NCBI GenBank assembly: GCA_050084985.1
Contig: JBITNC010000001.1
Coordinates: 148,552,001 to 148,616,000 of the forward strand
DNA from: Nageia nagi
Lineage: Eukaryota > Pinophyta
Direction of reading: 5' to 3'
Length of the DNA: 64,000 nt
The translations under genes and the position numbers were made by a program. The notes below the pieces were generated by a model. It saw nothing but the letters and a program-made list of their open reading frames with translations, ran no database searches and was not told the DNA's origin. This document shows positions 11,900 through 25,239 of this stretch, in pieces (within the stretch, counting starts at the first letter, position 1; each line of letters opens with the position of its first letter).

Positions 11900-13050
11900 A
11901 TATTTATAGAAGAAAACAAAGCAACTTTAATTGTAAAAAGGATGAAGATGCATGATTACCTTCCACATAAACTAAGTTATATGCTCCAAAATAAAATTTT
12001 CTTTTAATTATATAAGGTCCTAACCAATTAGGGGAAAATTTATCATGAAGTTACCTTTCCATTCATGAAGTTTGTTGATTTTCTTTATGTACTAGGTCTC
12101 CTATATTGAATTCATGAATTCTATCCCTTTTATTAAAATATATTTTAATACAATTTTGATAAGTACATATATGTTCTAATGCATTAAATCATCTTTTATC
12201 TAATAATAATAATTGATAATCATATTTGGTGAGCTGCTTCATTTGTAATATAATCTTCTAAAGCAATTTAGAAATATGGGATTTCTATTTCTAAGGGAAA
12301 AACTACTTATGTCCCATAAATGATAGAGGATAGGGTTTCCCTAGTAGGAGTTCTAATACTAGTGTGATAACCTCATAATGCATGTGGAATCCTCACATAC
12401 CAATCTCTATGAGAATTGTCTATTATTTTAAGCAAAATAATCTAAATAGTTTTATTTGTTGCCTTAGCTTGTCCATTCCCTTGAGGGTAATAAGGCATAA
12501 AAAAACTAATTATAATATAATATGCTTTGCATAAGGCTAGCACTTCCTTATTTTTGAAATTCTTTCCATTATCAATGATAATTTGAGTAGGAATTCAAAA
12601 ATGATAAATGATGTGATGCTCTATGAATTATGTTATTTTTTTTCCTTTTGTAGATATCATAGGGGTAGCTTCGATCCATTTTGTGAAATATTATGTGGTT
12701 ATTATAAAATTATGATCACCTAAGGAAGTGGTAGATATATATCTTACAAGATCTAATGCCCAATTCAAAAATGGCCATAACAATTACATGGGTTGTAATG
12801 CTTGCAATGTTTGATTAAAAAAATTAGAATGTTGTTGGCATTTAATACATTTTTTAATATATTCAATACAATCATTCTCTATGGTAGGAAAATAACAACC
12901 CATGCGCATTAGTCATTATATGATTGGAGGACCACTCTAATATCCTTTACATATTCCATCATGTGCACATGAGATTGTGATTTGCAAATCAACCCATTCC
13001 AATCATCAAGTAATATTCCATTGAAACCTCTACGATAAAGAACATATCCT
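11900..13050 (-). pseudogene. Gypsy element A: integrase and zinc-binding region
   Basis: Minus-strand relic of a Ty3/gypsy integrase. From N to C: a zinc-finger remnant with CIEYIKKC (~12880-12855), YFTKWIEA (~12690), DNGKNFKN (~12570), YYPQGNGQAKATNKTI (~12490) and a C-terminal SPNWLGPYIIK plus EGNHASS (~12040-11960). The residue before YFTKWIEA, normally the first catalytic Asp, is a stop, and the catalytic Glu in GQ-E-TN is Lys. A purine-rich minus-strand stretch (GGAAAAGGAATAAAGAAGG, ~11800-11780) could be a polypurine tract, but no 3' LTR was found to its left. Confidence 0.8.
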
Positions 13051-13394
13051 AACATACAAAAATGAGAAGCTTTTAATTTGAATGATTTATTAGCCTATTT
13101 TATTAAATTAGTAGGTAAAACTCCATCTCTTAAGAATTTCACTAGTTGTATATGTCATAAATTCTTATCTTCCATTGTAATATTGAGAACTGCATGCTCC
13201 ACTCTATCCATTTTTAATAAGGATTGGTTAATTTGAACTATTTCAATGTGAATAGTTTATTGATAAATATTCTTGTGTATCAAATATCTAATTGAATCCA
13301 TAGCATGACCTAACCTATTAGTTTATCTTGGTGCCACCTCTAGGTCATATTTTTCAAATGATTATATTAGATTATTCACTAATTTTTTGTATTT

Positions 13395-13999
13395 TTATAG
13401 CAAAGGTTCTTTACATTGGAAAGTTCCTTTAACCTGATTTACAATTAATAATGAATCACCAATGAATTTGATTTTTCTTAGCTTTAATTTCATGGCAATT
13501 TTTATGGCTAATATCAAGGCTTCATACTCAATGTTGTTATTGGTACATGAAAAATTAAGTTTTAAGAAGTAAGGTATGGGAACCCCTTGAGGTGTTATGA
13601 ATACAATACCTACACCTCCATTTTTTTTTGTATCTAGATCCATCAAAATTTATTACCATATTCCAATCTTCTTCAATATCAACATGAATTTCCATTTCAT
13701 CTTAGTAGAAAATATGCTCATATGGTAATTCAGTGATGTGTGGTATATCATCATGTAGTGGTGCTTTTGCAAGAGTCAGGTATGAAATGACCTTTGATTG
13801 ATTTTTGAAATATTAATTGTAGATAAAAATTAGTCAAATGCATAATCCATTTAGATGTTCTTGTATTTTGGTAAGTTTTGTTCATCATATATTTTAATGG
13901 ATCTACTTTGGCAATTACATAAGTGGTATGATTTAGCATGTAATGTCTTAGCTTTTTTGTTACAAAGGCTACTGATAAACATAGCTTTTCCACATACAC
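13395..13999 (-). pseudogene. Gypsy element A: RNase H domains
   Basis: Two consecutive blocks. The first (13999-13751) matches the RNase H tail of gypsy RT, with LRHYMLNHTTYVIAKVDPLK and QKSIKGHFI. The second (13646-13395) matches the additional RNase H of plant Tat-type gypsy elements: KNGGVGIVFITPQGVPIP, CTNNNIEYEALILAIK and IGDSLLIVNQVKG. The frame stays open for about 80 codons in each, but stops separate them from their neighbours. Confidence 0.85.
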
Positions 14000-14049
14000 A
14001 TACTTAATTTCATAATAGACTAAAGTTCATCTAAGATATTATATGGATT

Positions 14050-14460
14050 TATATTTATTGTTTAATTCTTTTAAGCAAGCATAGTTCCTAGAGTAGATTT
14101 TGTAGCTAACGTGTAGAGTAAGAATGGTTTTCCTTCCTTAGGTGGGACTAAAATTGGAGGTGATAAAAGATAACATTTTATTTCATCAAAAAATTCATGT
14201 TGTTTAGCAATTTGTAATCCCTACTATAATGAAATCCTCTTTTTTAACAATTTATTGAAGGTTTCTCTTTTATCCGATAATTGTGATATGAAGTATCTTA
14301 TAACTTGTAGCTTGCCTTATAGACTTTGTAATTGTTTTGTATTTTAAGGGGGGGCATATTCACTATCACTTTTATCTTATTAGGGTCTAATTCAATTCCT
14401 CACTTGAAAATAATAAAACCTAATAATTTTACTGAAGTGACCCCAAATGTTTTTTTTGGT
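14050..14460 (-). pseudogene. Gypsy element A: RT thumb remnant, catalytic core deleted
   Basis: Minus strand reads GVTSVKLLGFIIF then GIELDPNKIKVI (~14440-14370), and after a degenerate connection DEIKCYLLSPPILVPPKEGK (~14190-14130). These are the conserved end of a gypsy RT. Directly upstream comes the protease-RT linker (VDLTDDPNNPKIIQ), so the fingers and palm with the YxDD loop are missing. The simplest reading is an internal deletion with its junction near 14440-14450. Confidence 0.75.
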
Positions 14461-15110
14461 ATTTTGTTGAATAATCTTTGGATTATTAGGGTCATCGGTT
14501 AAATCTACCTTAATAGTTTCTTCAATTAACATATGGAATCCCTCTTCCAATTGATTGGGTACTGGAATCCAATTGTTATCATTTAAGTTGTATTCTTCAT
14601 CTTCACCTATATATTGGTCTTCCAAGATTGTATTTATGGTGAATTACGAGGTTTTAAGTATAGTATCTATATCTTTGAATTATTGTATTGTGGGTTATTT
14701 AGAAATGAGTGTAAAGTATGTGGTATCTTTATCTACCATGAAGTATGATGAAGAACTACTCAAACTTACTAGACTTAGTATTTTGAACTCATCACTCCTA
14801 AATCAATCAATAGATATTTTTTCTATACTTGAATAAGATATTTATTTGATCTTAACTATGTTAATTGATACAATGTTAGAGAATAAGTTTTCCAAAGATA
14901 ACATATCAGATTCTAAATTTTGTTGGTTAAATATTCTTTCAGGATTTTCATATGGTTTTTCATATTCAAGCTTTTGTGGTTCAAAATCAATTATTTCATA
15001 ATAAAATTCTTTTTTATTCTTGCCTTTACATCCCAACCTTGTTTTATCAGCTAGTAATTGGTAATAAAATATTGATTGTATATCAAGGTCGTTATTCATA
15101 TCAACCTAAA
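14392..15110 (-). pseudogene. Gypsy element A: protease-RT linker
   Basis: Hydrophilic coding-like sequence between protease and RT. It includes WIPVPNQLEEGFHMLIEE with VDLTDDPNNPKIIQ (14580-14480) and a DKTRLGCKGKNKKEFYYEI block (~15050). Such linkers precede the RT in plant gypsy polyproteins. Two frames are used, so at least one frameshift exists. Confidence 0.55.
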
Positions 15111-15859
15111 CCTTTTCCCTTATATTGACATTTATTGAAGTATCTTTCAACAAATGATCTCATATAAGGTGATAAATGTTCTAGTGAATTACAAAAAACA
15201 TATTCATATGGTTTAGGTAGAGAAACGAGAGGTGGTTCTAGAGAACCTAAATAAATGAAAAGAGTTTGATTAGGAGTTTTCCTAATGGTACCAATTACCC
15301 CACTACACTTGGAGATTCTTTAGGTTTTCCCATATCTTGGGTAGAGGGATATTAAAGATGACATCATCAATAACAAATTCTCCTATACCATAATCTAGTA
15401 ATTTTATTATTATTGGGTAGATGTTTGATGAGTTATTATCTTCTTGATAGTTATCACTTTCTTATGATGTATTAATTAGAGATGGAAGTTTTGATGAGGA
15501 AGCTTTGCTTAATTTATCTAACTTGCATGCTCTTTCTTCCCAAGTATGTATTCTTGTGATGTAGGTTCTATTTTTGGTTATCAACCATCATAAATCTTTT
15601 GTTGAATTTGAATGATTCTTGGTTGGTAACATAATTTTCTTTTGATGTGCTTATATATGTGGAATTATTCTTACCCACATTAGTAGTTAATGGTCCTTCT
15701 GTTGGTATTGGTTTTGTAAAATAATGAGTATATGGTAGAGCTACCTCTTTAGGTAAATTAGCACTATTACAATGTGAATATTGTTTTTCATCTCAAGGAA
15801 CACAATGTACTACACCCTTGCAAATATACTTCAAATCCTTATGATATGTTAAGGATACA

Positions 15860-16190
15860 TATTACATATCCCTAATCCAAGGCCTTCCCAACAAGATATT
15901 ATATTTTGTGATATCTCCTTTAATTACTTGTAACACCATCTACATTATTTTAGACCCTATAGTAATAGGAAACAAAATTGATGCCATTATTGAACATAAA
16001 GTATCGTTAAATACTTTTAGTAATAGTGATGGCATACAAATATGTGAAAATAGGAGATTTAAATTTTTATATGTTGTTGAAATAATATTTGTTGTTGAAC
16101 CTTCATCAATTAGGATTCTTTTAAAAGTTCTTCCATCTACCTTAGCTATAATGTGTAAAGGGGGATCTTGACCATGTACCTCATTCGAAT
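15860..16190 (-). pseudogene. Gypsy element A: aspartic protease
   Basis: Minus strand shows IIAKVDGRTFKRILIDEGST (~16150-16090), with the active-site form D-E-G-S, then PITIGSKI (~15955) and QVIKGDITKYNILLGRPWI (~15925-15870). These are the hallmarks of retroviral-type proteases of plant gypsy elements, which cleave the Gag-Pol polyprotein. The active-site Asp is preserved although a stop lies within the domain. Confidence 0.85.
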
Positions 16191-16299
16191 GTTTAACTTC
16201 ATGATCATAGAAAACAATAATAGATTTTTTACTTGTCTTAATTTTTCCTACAAAAGATACAAAGATTTCAAGATCATTTATATCTAGTTCAATTATTTA

Positions 16300-18928
16300 T
16301 AGCAATTTATTCATTACATCACTATGATTACTGGATTTTTGTAGTAACTCAAATAGAGACATTTTTGCTTGTGAATTTTTTAAATGTTGATGTAAAAATC
16401 CTTTCATATATACTTTAGGATGTTGTGGCCTAGGTATGCATGGTTTTACAACAACCTTATCTTATTGGTTATCTATAATAACATTTTTTTTTCCTTATAT
16501 CTTTTGATCTCTCTTAGTTATATTGATCATTCCTATGAATGTTGAATTATCATAGCTCCAATTATGTGTTACTTGATTCTCATGTGGATGCAATTAAATA
16601 TTATTGTCTTGATGTTGGGGTAGAGGGTTTCGAAAAATTACCTAGTTTTGATTTGGGATGGCCATGGGATTGTCAAATTCCAATTTTCCATGGTTAATTA
16701 GATATTGAATCTTGTGTTGTAAGGTCCTACATTTATTTGTATCATGACCTTTTTGATGATGGTAATGGAAGAACTCATTTTCATTATACCATGTACTTTC
16801 CTTAGCTTCAAGATGTTTTGGTCTTATATCTGGTAGAATAATTACTTGATGATCACAAAGTTTCCTTAGAATATCATAGAGAGATTTTGATGAAGGTGTG
16901 AATTTTTTTTTTAGGTTTAAAATCCTTTTCCTTATTTTGTAGAAAATTTGGTTCCACCTCTGTAGTAATATAAACTTTATTAGCTAGTAGTGGTTTACTT
17001 GTTTATTTGGTTTGATTCTTGTTCTTAACATAAGGTTCCTTTTTCTTAGTTTTTATCTCACTATGTTGAATTTTAACCTTTTCCATTATGATAGCTTGAG
17101 AAATAGCTTCTTCAAATGTCTTATGTTGTTGAATCAATAAGGTACTAGCAATAGTCCTTAAAAAAATTTAACTATACATTTTGAGTAATTCCTCTTGAGG
17201 TAGAGTATAAGGTATGCTTATCAATATTACCCTCCATCATGATATGAAATCAATAACTGATTCATCTAGTATTTGTTGTAGTCTTGTAAGATTAGTGATG
17301 GAAGTTTTATCCTTAATATTGATCCTAAAGTGTTTTAAGAATAAATTTGCTAATTGAGCATATGAACTAACATTATATTCTATTAAGTTGTTCTACCAAT
17401 CCAATGCTTCTTCAACAAGAGTCTTAGGAAATATATTTAACATTAATGCATCATCATTAGCAATCACATAACTTGAATATTTAAATAATATAATATATTC
17501 TTTGGAATCTTTCTTCCCTTTAAAAGGTTCAATTTCTTGAATTTTGAACTTAAAAGGTATATACTTTTTGGGAATACTAGGATGAATAGGTTCATTACAA
17601 ATTATTTCATATGATAACTTTTGTTTACCTTGCAAATGTAACTCTCTTTCAATTTCAATTAACCATTTATGAATATCATCCTTTTCTTCTAGTTGATGTT
17701 GATACATAGGATATTCATCATTCTTATGATCCATTATTTCTTCATACTTTGTAAATGATTTATACCTTTGTTTAGAAGGTGTCTTGGCATCATAAAAAAT
17801 CCTATCGTAGGATGGAGAGGGTGGTGAAAGTTGATGTGATGGTCATAGAGGTAATTGTGGTCTAAGAGGATAATATGGTTGTTCGTTATCTTTGGATCAA
17901 GGAAAGTGATATTTGTGAAGTTAATTTTATTGATTTCTAAGAGAATCTTCTATTTTCTAAGCTAGACAAGGATATTGATATTTATAAGCTCCATGACCTT
18001 ATGGTGATAAAGATCACACTTTGGGTTTTCCTTTTCTATCTCTACCCAACCTTTGATTAAGTTCTTGTTATTTTAAGATATTTTGGTTATTAGGATGCAT
18101 TGTAGATGGTTTATTTTGATGTAAGTTAAACATTAGTTGTACTTGTAATCATTGTTGTTCAATAAACCCAATGGGTTTCCTCTATTGTTGTACACCTTGA
18201 TTATAAGGCACCAACCCTTGTTATTATTCTTGCATATTATTTTGAGGTGGATTCTCTTTTTTATGTGCATAGGAAGTTATATCTTACAATTTAAACTTCA
18301 TTGGATCATGATTATCTCTTACCTCACATCCTTTTCTAGGGGTTTTATGACTTGAAAAAGGTATTGGAATGTTTAATTTCAATATATGAAAATGATTATT
18401 ATAAAATCTTGAATGATCCCTTGACTCTAGTATTGGAGTAGTTGTATGTATATAGATTCGATCATCAAATTTTTTTTTCCTAGATATTGTAGGAGTATAA
18501 TCATCTCTTCTTAAATATGATTAAACTAAACATTCATCTAGTAGGCAGTGTGTGATATGATCACACTTGGGTTTACAAGGACCTCTTTGAAATACAATAT
18601 CAACCAAATGATCTTATGAAGGAGGTATATTCTTCACTTCAATCTCTTCCACATCATTAGTTTCTTATGTATCCTCCCTTAAATATTATAAATATAAATG
18701 AATACTATGATATTGAGAAGAATGATGGATTCTTAAATGTGTTAGATGTTTTCTAACTACATTTAAGTCATTATTGATAGGGTTTGAGTAAGCATTAAGA
18801 TTTATATTATGATGAGTTTGTCTTCTTGAGATGTTCCTACATGACCTATGAATTTTTATTTCCTCTAAATAGTATGCATCATATGGTTCTTTCTCTTGAC
18901 AAGCTCTTTGAGAATGAGTATGAACCAT
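16300..18928 (-). pseudogene. Gypsy element A: gag (capsid and nucleocapsid)
   Basis: Long degraded gag. A plausible Met start at 18928 begins MVHTHSQRACQEKEPYDAYY and is followed by a charged N-terminal region with several TAG/TAA stops. The capsid core lies at 17734-17393: PKKYIPFKFKIQEIEPFKGK, then ANDDALMLNIFPKTLVEEAL and DW. A nucleocapsid-like zinc motif reads HYHHQKGHDTNKCRTLQHKI (~16790-16725). Gag packages element RNA in cytoplasmic particles. Stops and shifts make it non-functional. Confidence 0.8.
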
Positions 18929-20580
18929 TTTTATTTTTATTTTTTGTGTTTTGATTTATCAACAAACTAAAAGAAAATAAATATAAAATATAGTAATTCT
19001 ATTTTTATCTTTTGGATTTATGTTTGTGAGGAAAATAATTAAATTCATAAATAACCTACATGCATACTTACCTTTTCAATGTGATTATATTTTCTATTTT
19101 TTGATATATTAAATTAATATTTTTAGTATAAGTCATATGGATTGTATATTTTAATCTTTTTAGTTTTCTTGAATTGTTTTATCTAGTCAATTGTTTAATC
19201 AAGGTAGGCTAGTAATCTGACTAGGCTATCTATAGCTAAGTAACTACTTGGTACTTAAAGTGGTCCCCTTATTGCAATGGTATTCAAGAAATTCCATTGA
19301 GAACTACCTTGATGATTAAATCCAAGTATATCCCTCTTTTTTATAGTCATTTGGTAGAAAGTAATGACTTACAACCTATTAGCTTGCTATTCATCTCCAA
19401 TTTTTATCTCTAAGGCTCATCATATTTTTTTGGTAGGAACATAAGAAAATAAGAATCAATGGCTAGTAATGACCTCCAACTCATTGATGTTCATTTTACT
19501 AGGCCTTATTAATATGCATTTAATCAAAATAAAGTACTCATGAATGCAAATTCTAACCCTCCCAATCATACATGTCCATTGATTAAGCTTTTTAATGTGG
19601 TTCAAATAATTTTTTAATTAGTGTGTGATTTGATCTAGATAAACCATGATATTTATTACCTTTTAATGAGGCTTATTAATCAATTGAAATATTTAGATGT
19701 GGTTTATTACCTCCTTTCAGCATGGTAATGGTAGGCAAGTAAGAAGCCTTTAATGTGAGTAAATTTCCTTTTAATGTAAGTTCATTTCCCCTCATTATGA
19801 GTCACAATACTTTGATCACCTTTTGGAATGGTAAGGCATATAAGTAAGAGTATTAGTGTGTAAACGTGACCGCTAGATTCATTGATTGATTTAATGTATT
19901 CTAATCTACCTTAAACCTAATTCATTCACCTTAGGTTCATTCTAAATTTAATTATGATTAATTACCCCTTCAAAGTGTGGAAGTAACTTAAGTGCATATT
20001 TATTTACCAAATTAATGATGTGAAAAAAGCAAAAGTTTATTTACCCTTTTTTTATATAATCCATTCTAGTCACCTCGGATCACTTTTCAATGTAAAGGGA
20101 GAGAATAAGATAGAAAAAAATATTAAATGAGTCAATTTTTTTGTGTGATCCCTTAGTCCCTACCAAAAAAATAAGTAAATAAAATTTTGGAACTTAACCA
20201 CAAAAATATTAAAATAATGCATTTTTACCATTGATATTAAATACTCTCTCCTACATGCACTATGAGCAAAAGGAATCATAAACAAGGGTTCATTTTTTAT
20301 TCTCATACTTAATTCCTAAATTGCACTTACTGTATAGATGAGAATAAAATATTCAACCTTTGTCCTTAAGCACTAGTGTTCTGACCCAATCATTGACATC
20401 CTAGTCCAATCACCAATGTATGATACCCAATCACTAGTGATTATGTAACTTAATATGGAAATATACATAATATAAAAAACATAATTACATTCAATACCAT
20501 ATAATGCAAACTACAAAATTAATTATAAAAGTGTGAAAAACCCCTTATGTTTTGTTAATGATGTTGTATGCATGTGAGGG
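18929..20580 (-). other. Gypsy element A: probable 5' leader
   Basis: 1.65 kb between the gag start and the primer-binding site with no recognised frame. It contains diffuse internal repetition, such as CCTTTTAATG motifs between 19659 and 19775 and CAATCACYARTG motifs at 20397-20435. A long untranslated leader or a lost upstream ORF would fit a Tat-type gypsy element; this is inference. Confidence 0.4.
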
Positions 20581-20598
20581 GTCCTCCTTTTAGTGCCA
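20581..20598 (-). promoter_or_regulatory. Primer-binding site of gypsy element A
   Basis: Minus-strand TGGCACTAAAAGGAGGAC begins 3 nt after the LTR end. Its position fits a tRNA primer site. It is not the initiator tRNA-Met type used elsewhere in the window; I do not assign the tRNA. Confidence 0.55.
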
Positions 20599-20601
20599 AA
20601 A

Positions 20602-21511
20602 TGTCATACCCAAAAAGTAACCATGTTAACAAAAAAGATAATACATAATATAACCAATATTTTCTTTATTACTTTTGAATAGACCTTAATAATACAATTA
20701 TAAATCCCTTTGATTCATTGCCTTTCCAAAGAGATTTTTTACAAAATGATATTTTGGCCTCTGTGGTCATTTACAGAGTCGTTGGTAACTCCCTTCAATT
20801 GTTTTGTAATTAACCTTGGTCACTAGCATCTAATGCTAGTTGTTGGCATTTCTATAAGAGTGTGTGTGAGCTCCAAAAATTATTTTCTAAAACTTGTAAG
20901 AAAGTATAGATTTCTCTTTTCTACTCTGTATGAATGTTACTAATTAAATCTAATGTTCAATATCTATTGAACTTGCACTCATATGAAAAGAAAAACATAT
21001 CAAATATACGTACTCATTTTATAAAATAAGTGCAATACTAAAAGTAAAACAAACATGTAAAAGCATAAAGTAATAAAACACTCAATTCACTAAGTCTATA
21101 TATATTTTAGAAGAGTATCCTTACTTTAAAAGTAGATCCCTTTCTTCAATGTTGAAGGTTTAATTTATAATAGATAAAGTTTCCATTTTGAAGATAATAA
21201 TCTAGATAGAAAAGCCTATCCAACTTTGTCAAAGCAGTAATCTAGAACTTGGGCACATAAGATGGATGATGAGTCATCCATCATCCATAGCTTTTATCCA
21301 AGTCATATCAAGAAATTCTAATTTTTATTTTGAGTTTGTCCATCATAGAGTCATTGGCATCTAGGTATCAAATATTGATGTCTATCTTGATTCACCAAAC
21401 AATTGATGTTGGATGTTGATAATTGACATTTTATTATAAAATTCATAATAAGGTTTTAATTTTTTATATTCTTTCATCTATCAAAAGAAAGATCATTTTT
21501 TGGTGTCTACA
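20602..21511 (-). mobile_element. 5' LTR of gypsy element A
   Basis: 910 bp bounded on the plus strand by TGTCATACCC and GGTGTCTACA (minus: TGTAGACACC to GGGTATGACA), with TG/CA ends and a PBS-like site next to its inner edge. The minus-strand start TGTAGACACC resembles other plant gypsy LTR starts. No second copy was found left of the integrase, so the element has probably lost its 3' LTR. Confidence 0.6.
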
Positions 21512-24500
21512 AAATTGATCATATCTAGCCTTTGATAGATTATACTTTATTTTAGACCTAATGTTTATAAATTTTATATTTTTTCCCTAATGGACACTAT
21601 ATTCCTTATTCACCATATCATAGTTAGGTTTAATAACCTTGGTAGGTAACCTTGATGATGAACATGACTTTAAAGAATGTAAGGGTAGAAAATTGTACAA
21701 TAATGTACTACTATATTCTAACACACTACGCTTGGTAATAAATGAGGTTTAAATTTTAGGAGTAAATCATTTATATCTTTTAAATTCTAGATCTAGGTTA
21801 TGATTAACACAATATAAATAAATGAAAGTTTTGTATTCATTTTATATTCATATTTGATTAGGTCAGAAGCTAGATCTATAGTATTGATAATTAATTTTGA
21901 ATTAATTGAATCAAATCAATTTTTAGTATCAACATGATACATGATTAAAATTTGATGCATTCAATAACATATAATATTTGAATTATAAAGTACCAATTTA
22001 AGGTCCTTAGGAATAATAATTCCAAAATATGAATGGAAAATTTATGAAAATATGATATGATGTAAAGGATATGCTTATTTATAATTATTAAATATGAATA
22101 AAATACATCCTAGTAACTCCCTATGATTTTTCTCTCTTAGAGGATTTTCCACATAAATTGTGTGTTATCATTATAATGATGATATGTTTCTTTTATTGAG
22201 CTTATTTTATGTACAAAATAAATATTAATTCAATTTTTACATATATAATATAATTACATTATAATACAATTTAATTAAATTCCTTTTTGAATATTTATAA
22301 ATATGAATCATTCTCACAATAAATCCAAAAAATTATAAAAGTATGTAAAATATTAAAACTATTCCATATCACCATGCCACTCCACTTAGCCATGTCAACA
22401 TTCCACCTCATAAGTTAAGTCCACTAGAAAAATAAACAAAGTAATTTGAAACTCTAGATAAAATCTACCAATTCAGTTCATGTTCTAAAACTATTTAACA
22501 AATAAAATAAGAAAATATGTGGAAACTAGTCCAATTTATCTCTAAATAGTTTCAAATATATCCCCAATCAAATCTAATCAACAATAATCCAATTTTTGAT
22601 TGAATCCGAATCCAAATTCAAATTTGGGTGGATTCAATCTAGTCACAACCTATAAATCAAAGACTCATAAACCATTTTTGGTCTAATTCATTCATATGTC
22701 ATGTTTAAGTCATTGTTAAACTAAAGAAGCTTAGGTATAATATTTTGTGGATGCTAAATCTTGGAATCATGAGATTTCATCCTTACAAGTCTTTTGGAGT
22801 GCAGTATTAAGGATCATGATAGCTTAAAGTGAAATAATGCTCAAAATCAATCATTATTAAGCTTGATTATGTTTATCAAGTTATTAACATCCCCATCATA
22901 GCATTAAATTGAGTTTATTATATTATTATAGTAATCATATTTGATCATTTAATCATAAGTTGTATTGATAACAATCATTTTATGCTTATAAATCATGAAA
23001 CATGAGGGGTGTTGCATTTTTGCATAAACACAACAAGATTCTACATTTTGAAAAAAGAGGAAAAGAAAAAGACTTTAGTTAGATTCATCAAGTCAACTTC
23101 AGTATAGAACATCAAAGATGAATCTCATTGAGAAAATTTAGGTAATTAAGGTATTTCTAAATACCACCTTTAGAGTAAATATTTTATTAAGTTGATTTGA
23201 TATTTTATGTTTGAAGGAAGGCTTGTAAAATCCTTTCTTTATGTCAAATCATTTGATTGATTTTAGTTTAAGCACAAAAATGGAGTAATTGTGTATTTAA
23301 CTTTTGAATATTCAATCAATCTAAATTAAAAAGATGAAATTGCTCATTTTGATTGAAACATTTTGGCATACCCAATGGGACTCCTTGGTACATTTAGTAA
23401 GGACTCTTTTACTTGAATTTTATTTTATTTTGACTTTTTGTTCTATATTTGTTATTTTTGTAAATACTTATATTTTCCAGTGTAGTTTGCATTTTTGATG
23501 TATTTATTTCCACTGTATTTTTTTCATATCATCTCTTTTCAAAAAAAATAATATTGTTGATTAAAAGTAACAACATTTGGGGTTCTCAATATTGGAAATG
23601 AGTGTGTATTTGGTGTTTGCATATTTGGAGCATGTATACATTCAAAATAGGATAAAGGAGCAAAACAATAACCAAGTACACTCACTCCATATTTTATTTT
23701 CTTATTTTTATGTTATTTATTTATTTTTTATACAATAATTTAATTAGTAAAAAGAACATAAGGCAAAAAGAATACACATTAAAATAATGAAAGAATATAC
23801 ACATTAAAAAATTTAAGTAAAATGTGTATATTGTATACAAGAAATTGTGCTTATAATGAAGAAACACAACAATTATAATTCTTATTAAGATGTAAACACT
23901 ATTCAATACTAACTTTACTAATACAAGAAAAGTGTGCAACTAGGATATGAGTAATGAGATATGAAACATATAAAAACCTCAATATATGGCACAATTATCT
24001 ATATAATTGGATTGGATATGAGAGAAACCTATGAGGATGTTCTATTTCTTGGATCTATGCTCATTGTCTCCCAAATTTGTTTCCCTAGATCACAAAGAGT
24101 TACGATATGGATGCCATAGTTATAGTCTCTTATATGGCATGGATGTTATGAGATTTGTAGTATAGAAGTGAATGAAAGAGGTAGTGTGTAATATAAATCT
24201 TAGAGCATAATAGATTCTCAAATAGGTGGCATCAAGAGACATTGTAAGTGTGATGATGTAAGGAAAATCACCTATTAGAGATACATGATAGTGATGTCAA
24301 TCTCTAACTCCTTTATTTATATCCTATAAGGACATTGAGAGGAGTAAAAATTAACTCATAATAATAATATGATCTTTGTAATATTCAATACACTTAAAGA
24401 GTATAAATCATGGTTAATAGTATTGCATTAGATCTAGCACATGATATAACATTGTAATAACATAATTGCCTTGGATTTATTAGTATTCTATTTACTTATT

Positions 24501-25230
24501 AGAGATATCTAAAATATGATTTATTAAATAATAACAAAATAATTTTAAGCATCTATAATTTTCCCTATTTGGATATGGAATGAAACAACATTTTGAAATT
24601 GCATAATCCAAAGAAACATAAAGAACTAAGAAATTTTTCAACAACAAAGTGCAATTCCTTGAAATTTGGATGACACCTACTAAGAAAATAGATCATTGGT
24701 TCCTATATAGATAATTGGTAATGTATCAAAATTGGTATTTACAGAAGCAATGGTCAATATCTCAACATCAATTCTCATATAAGAAATGACTAACAAGCCA
24801 TCATCAAAGTAGTCCCATGGATTGATTGTTATATTGAATATGATCTTATTACCTCCTTTTGGCCTTGATTGCCCCACAACATACCTTCAAATGGGGTAAT
24901 CAAGCAAAAAGCTTATCTTTTAGGTGGAGGATGCATTCTCCAAAATGATTTTTAAGATAATACTTGTATAGATTACATATGTTTAAATAATAATGTTGAT
25001 ATGTATTTTGGTATCACCTAGGGTTTTACATTAAACGAACTAAAAATACATAAATATTTATTGCATGAATTATCTACGCTAAATAACTCATGTAAACATA
25101 CATGAATAAGGGGATTCAATAGTGTATTAACAAAATATTAAAATTACATTTATGTCAAGATGTAAAATGTAACTACATCCACTAAAGAGAAAGGAATCAA
25201 GTGAAAGATAAATACTTGTGTGTCCTTACC
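21512..25230. other. AT-rich region without recognised genes
   Basis: Long non-coding stretch. Short frames here (for example 23721-23939 and 24680-24877) are low in complexity or match nothing known. The right part (from ~24000) may be the outer portion of the repeat described at 25240, but I could not align it convincingly with the second copy. Confidence 0.3.
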
Positions 25231-25239
25231 TATGTCAAA

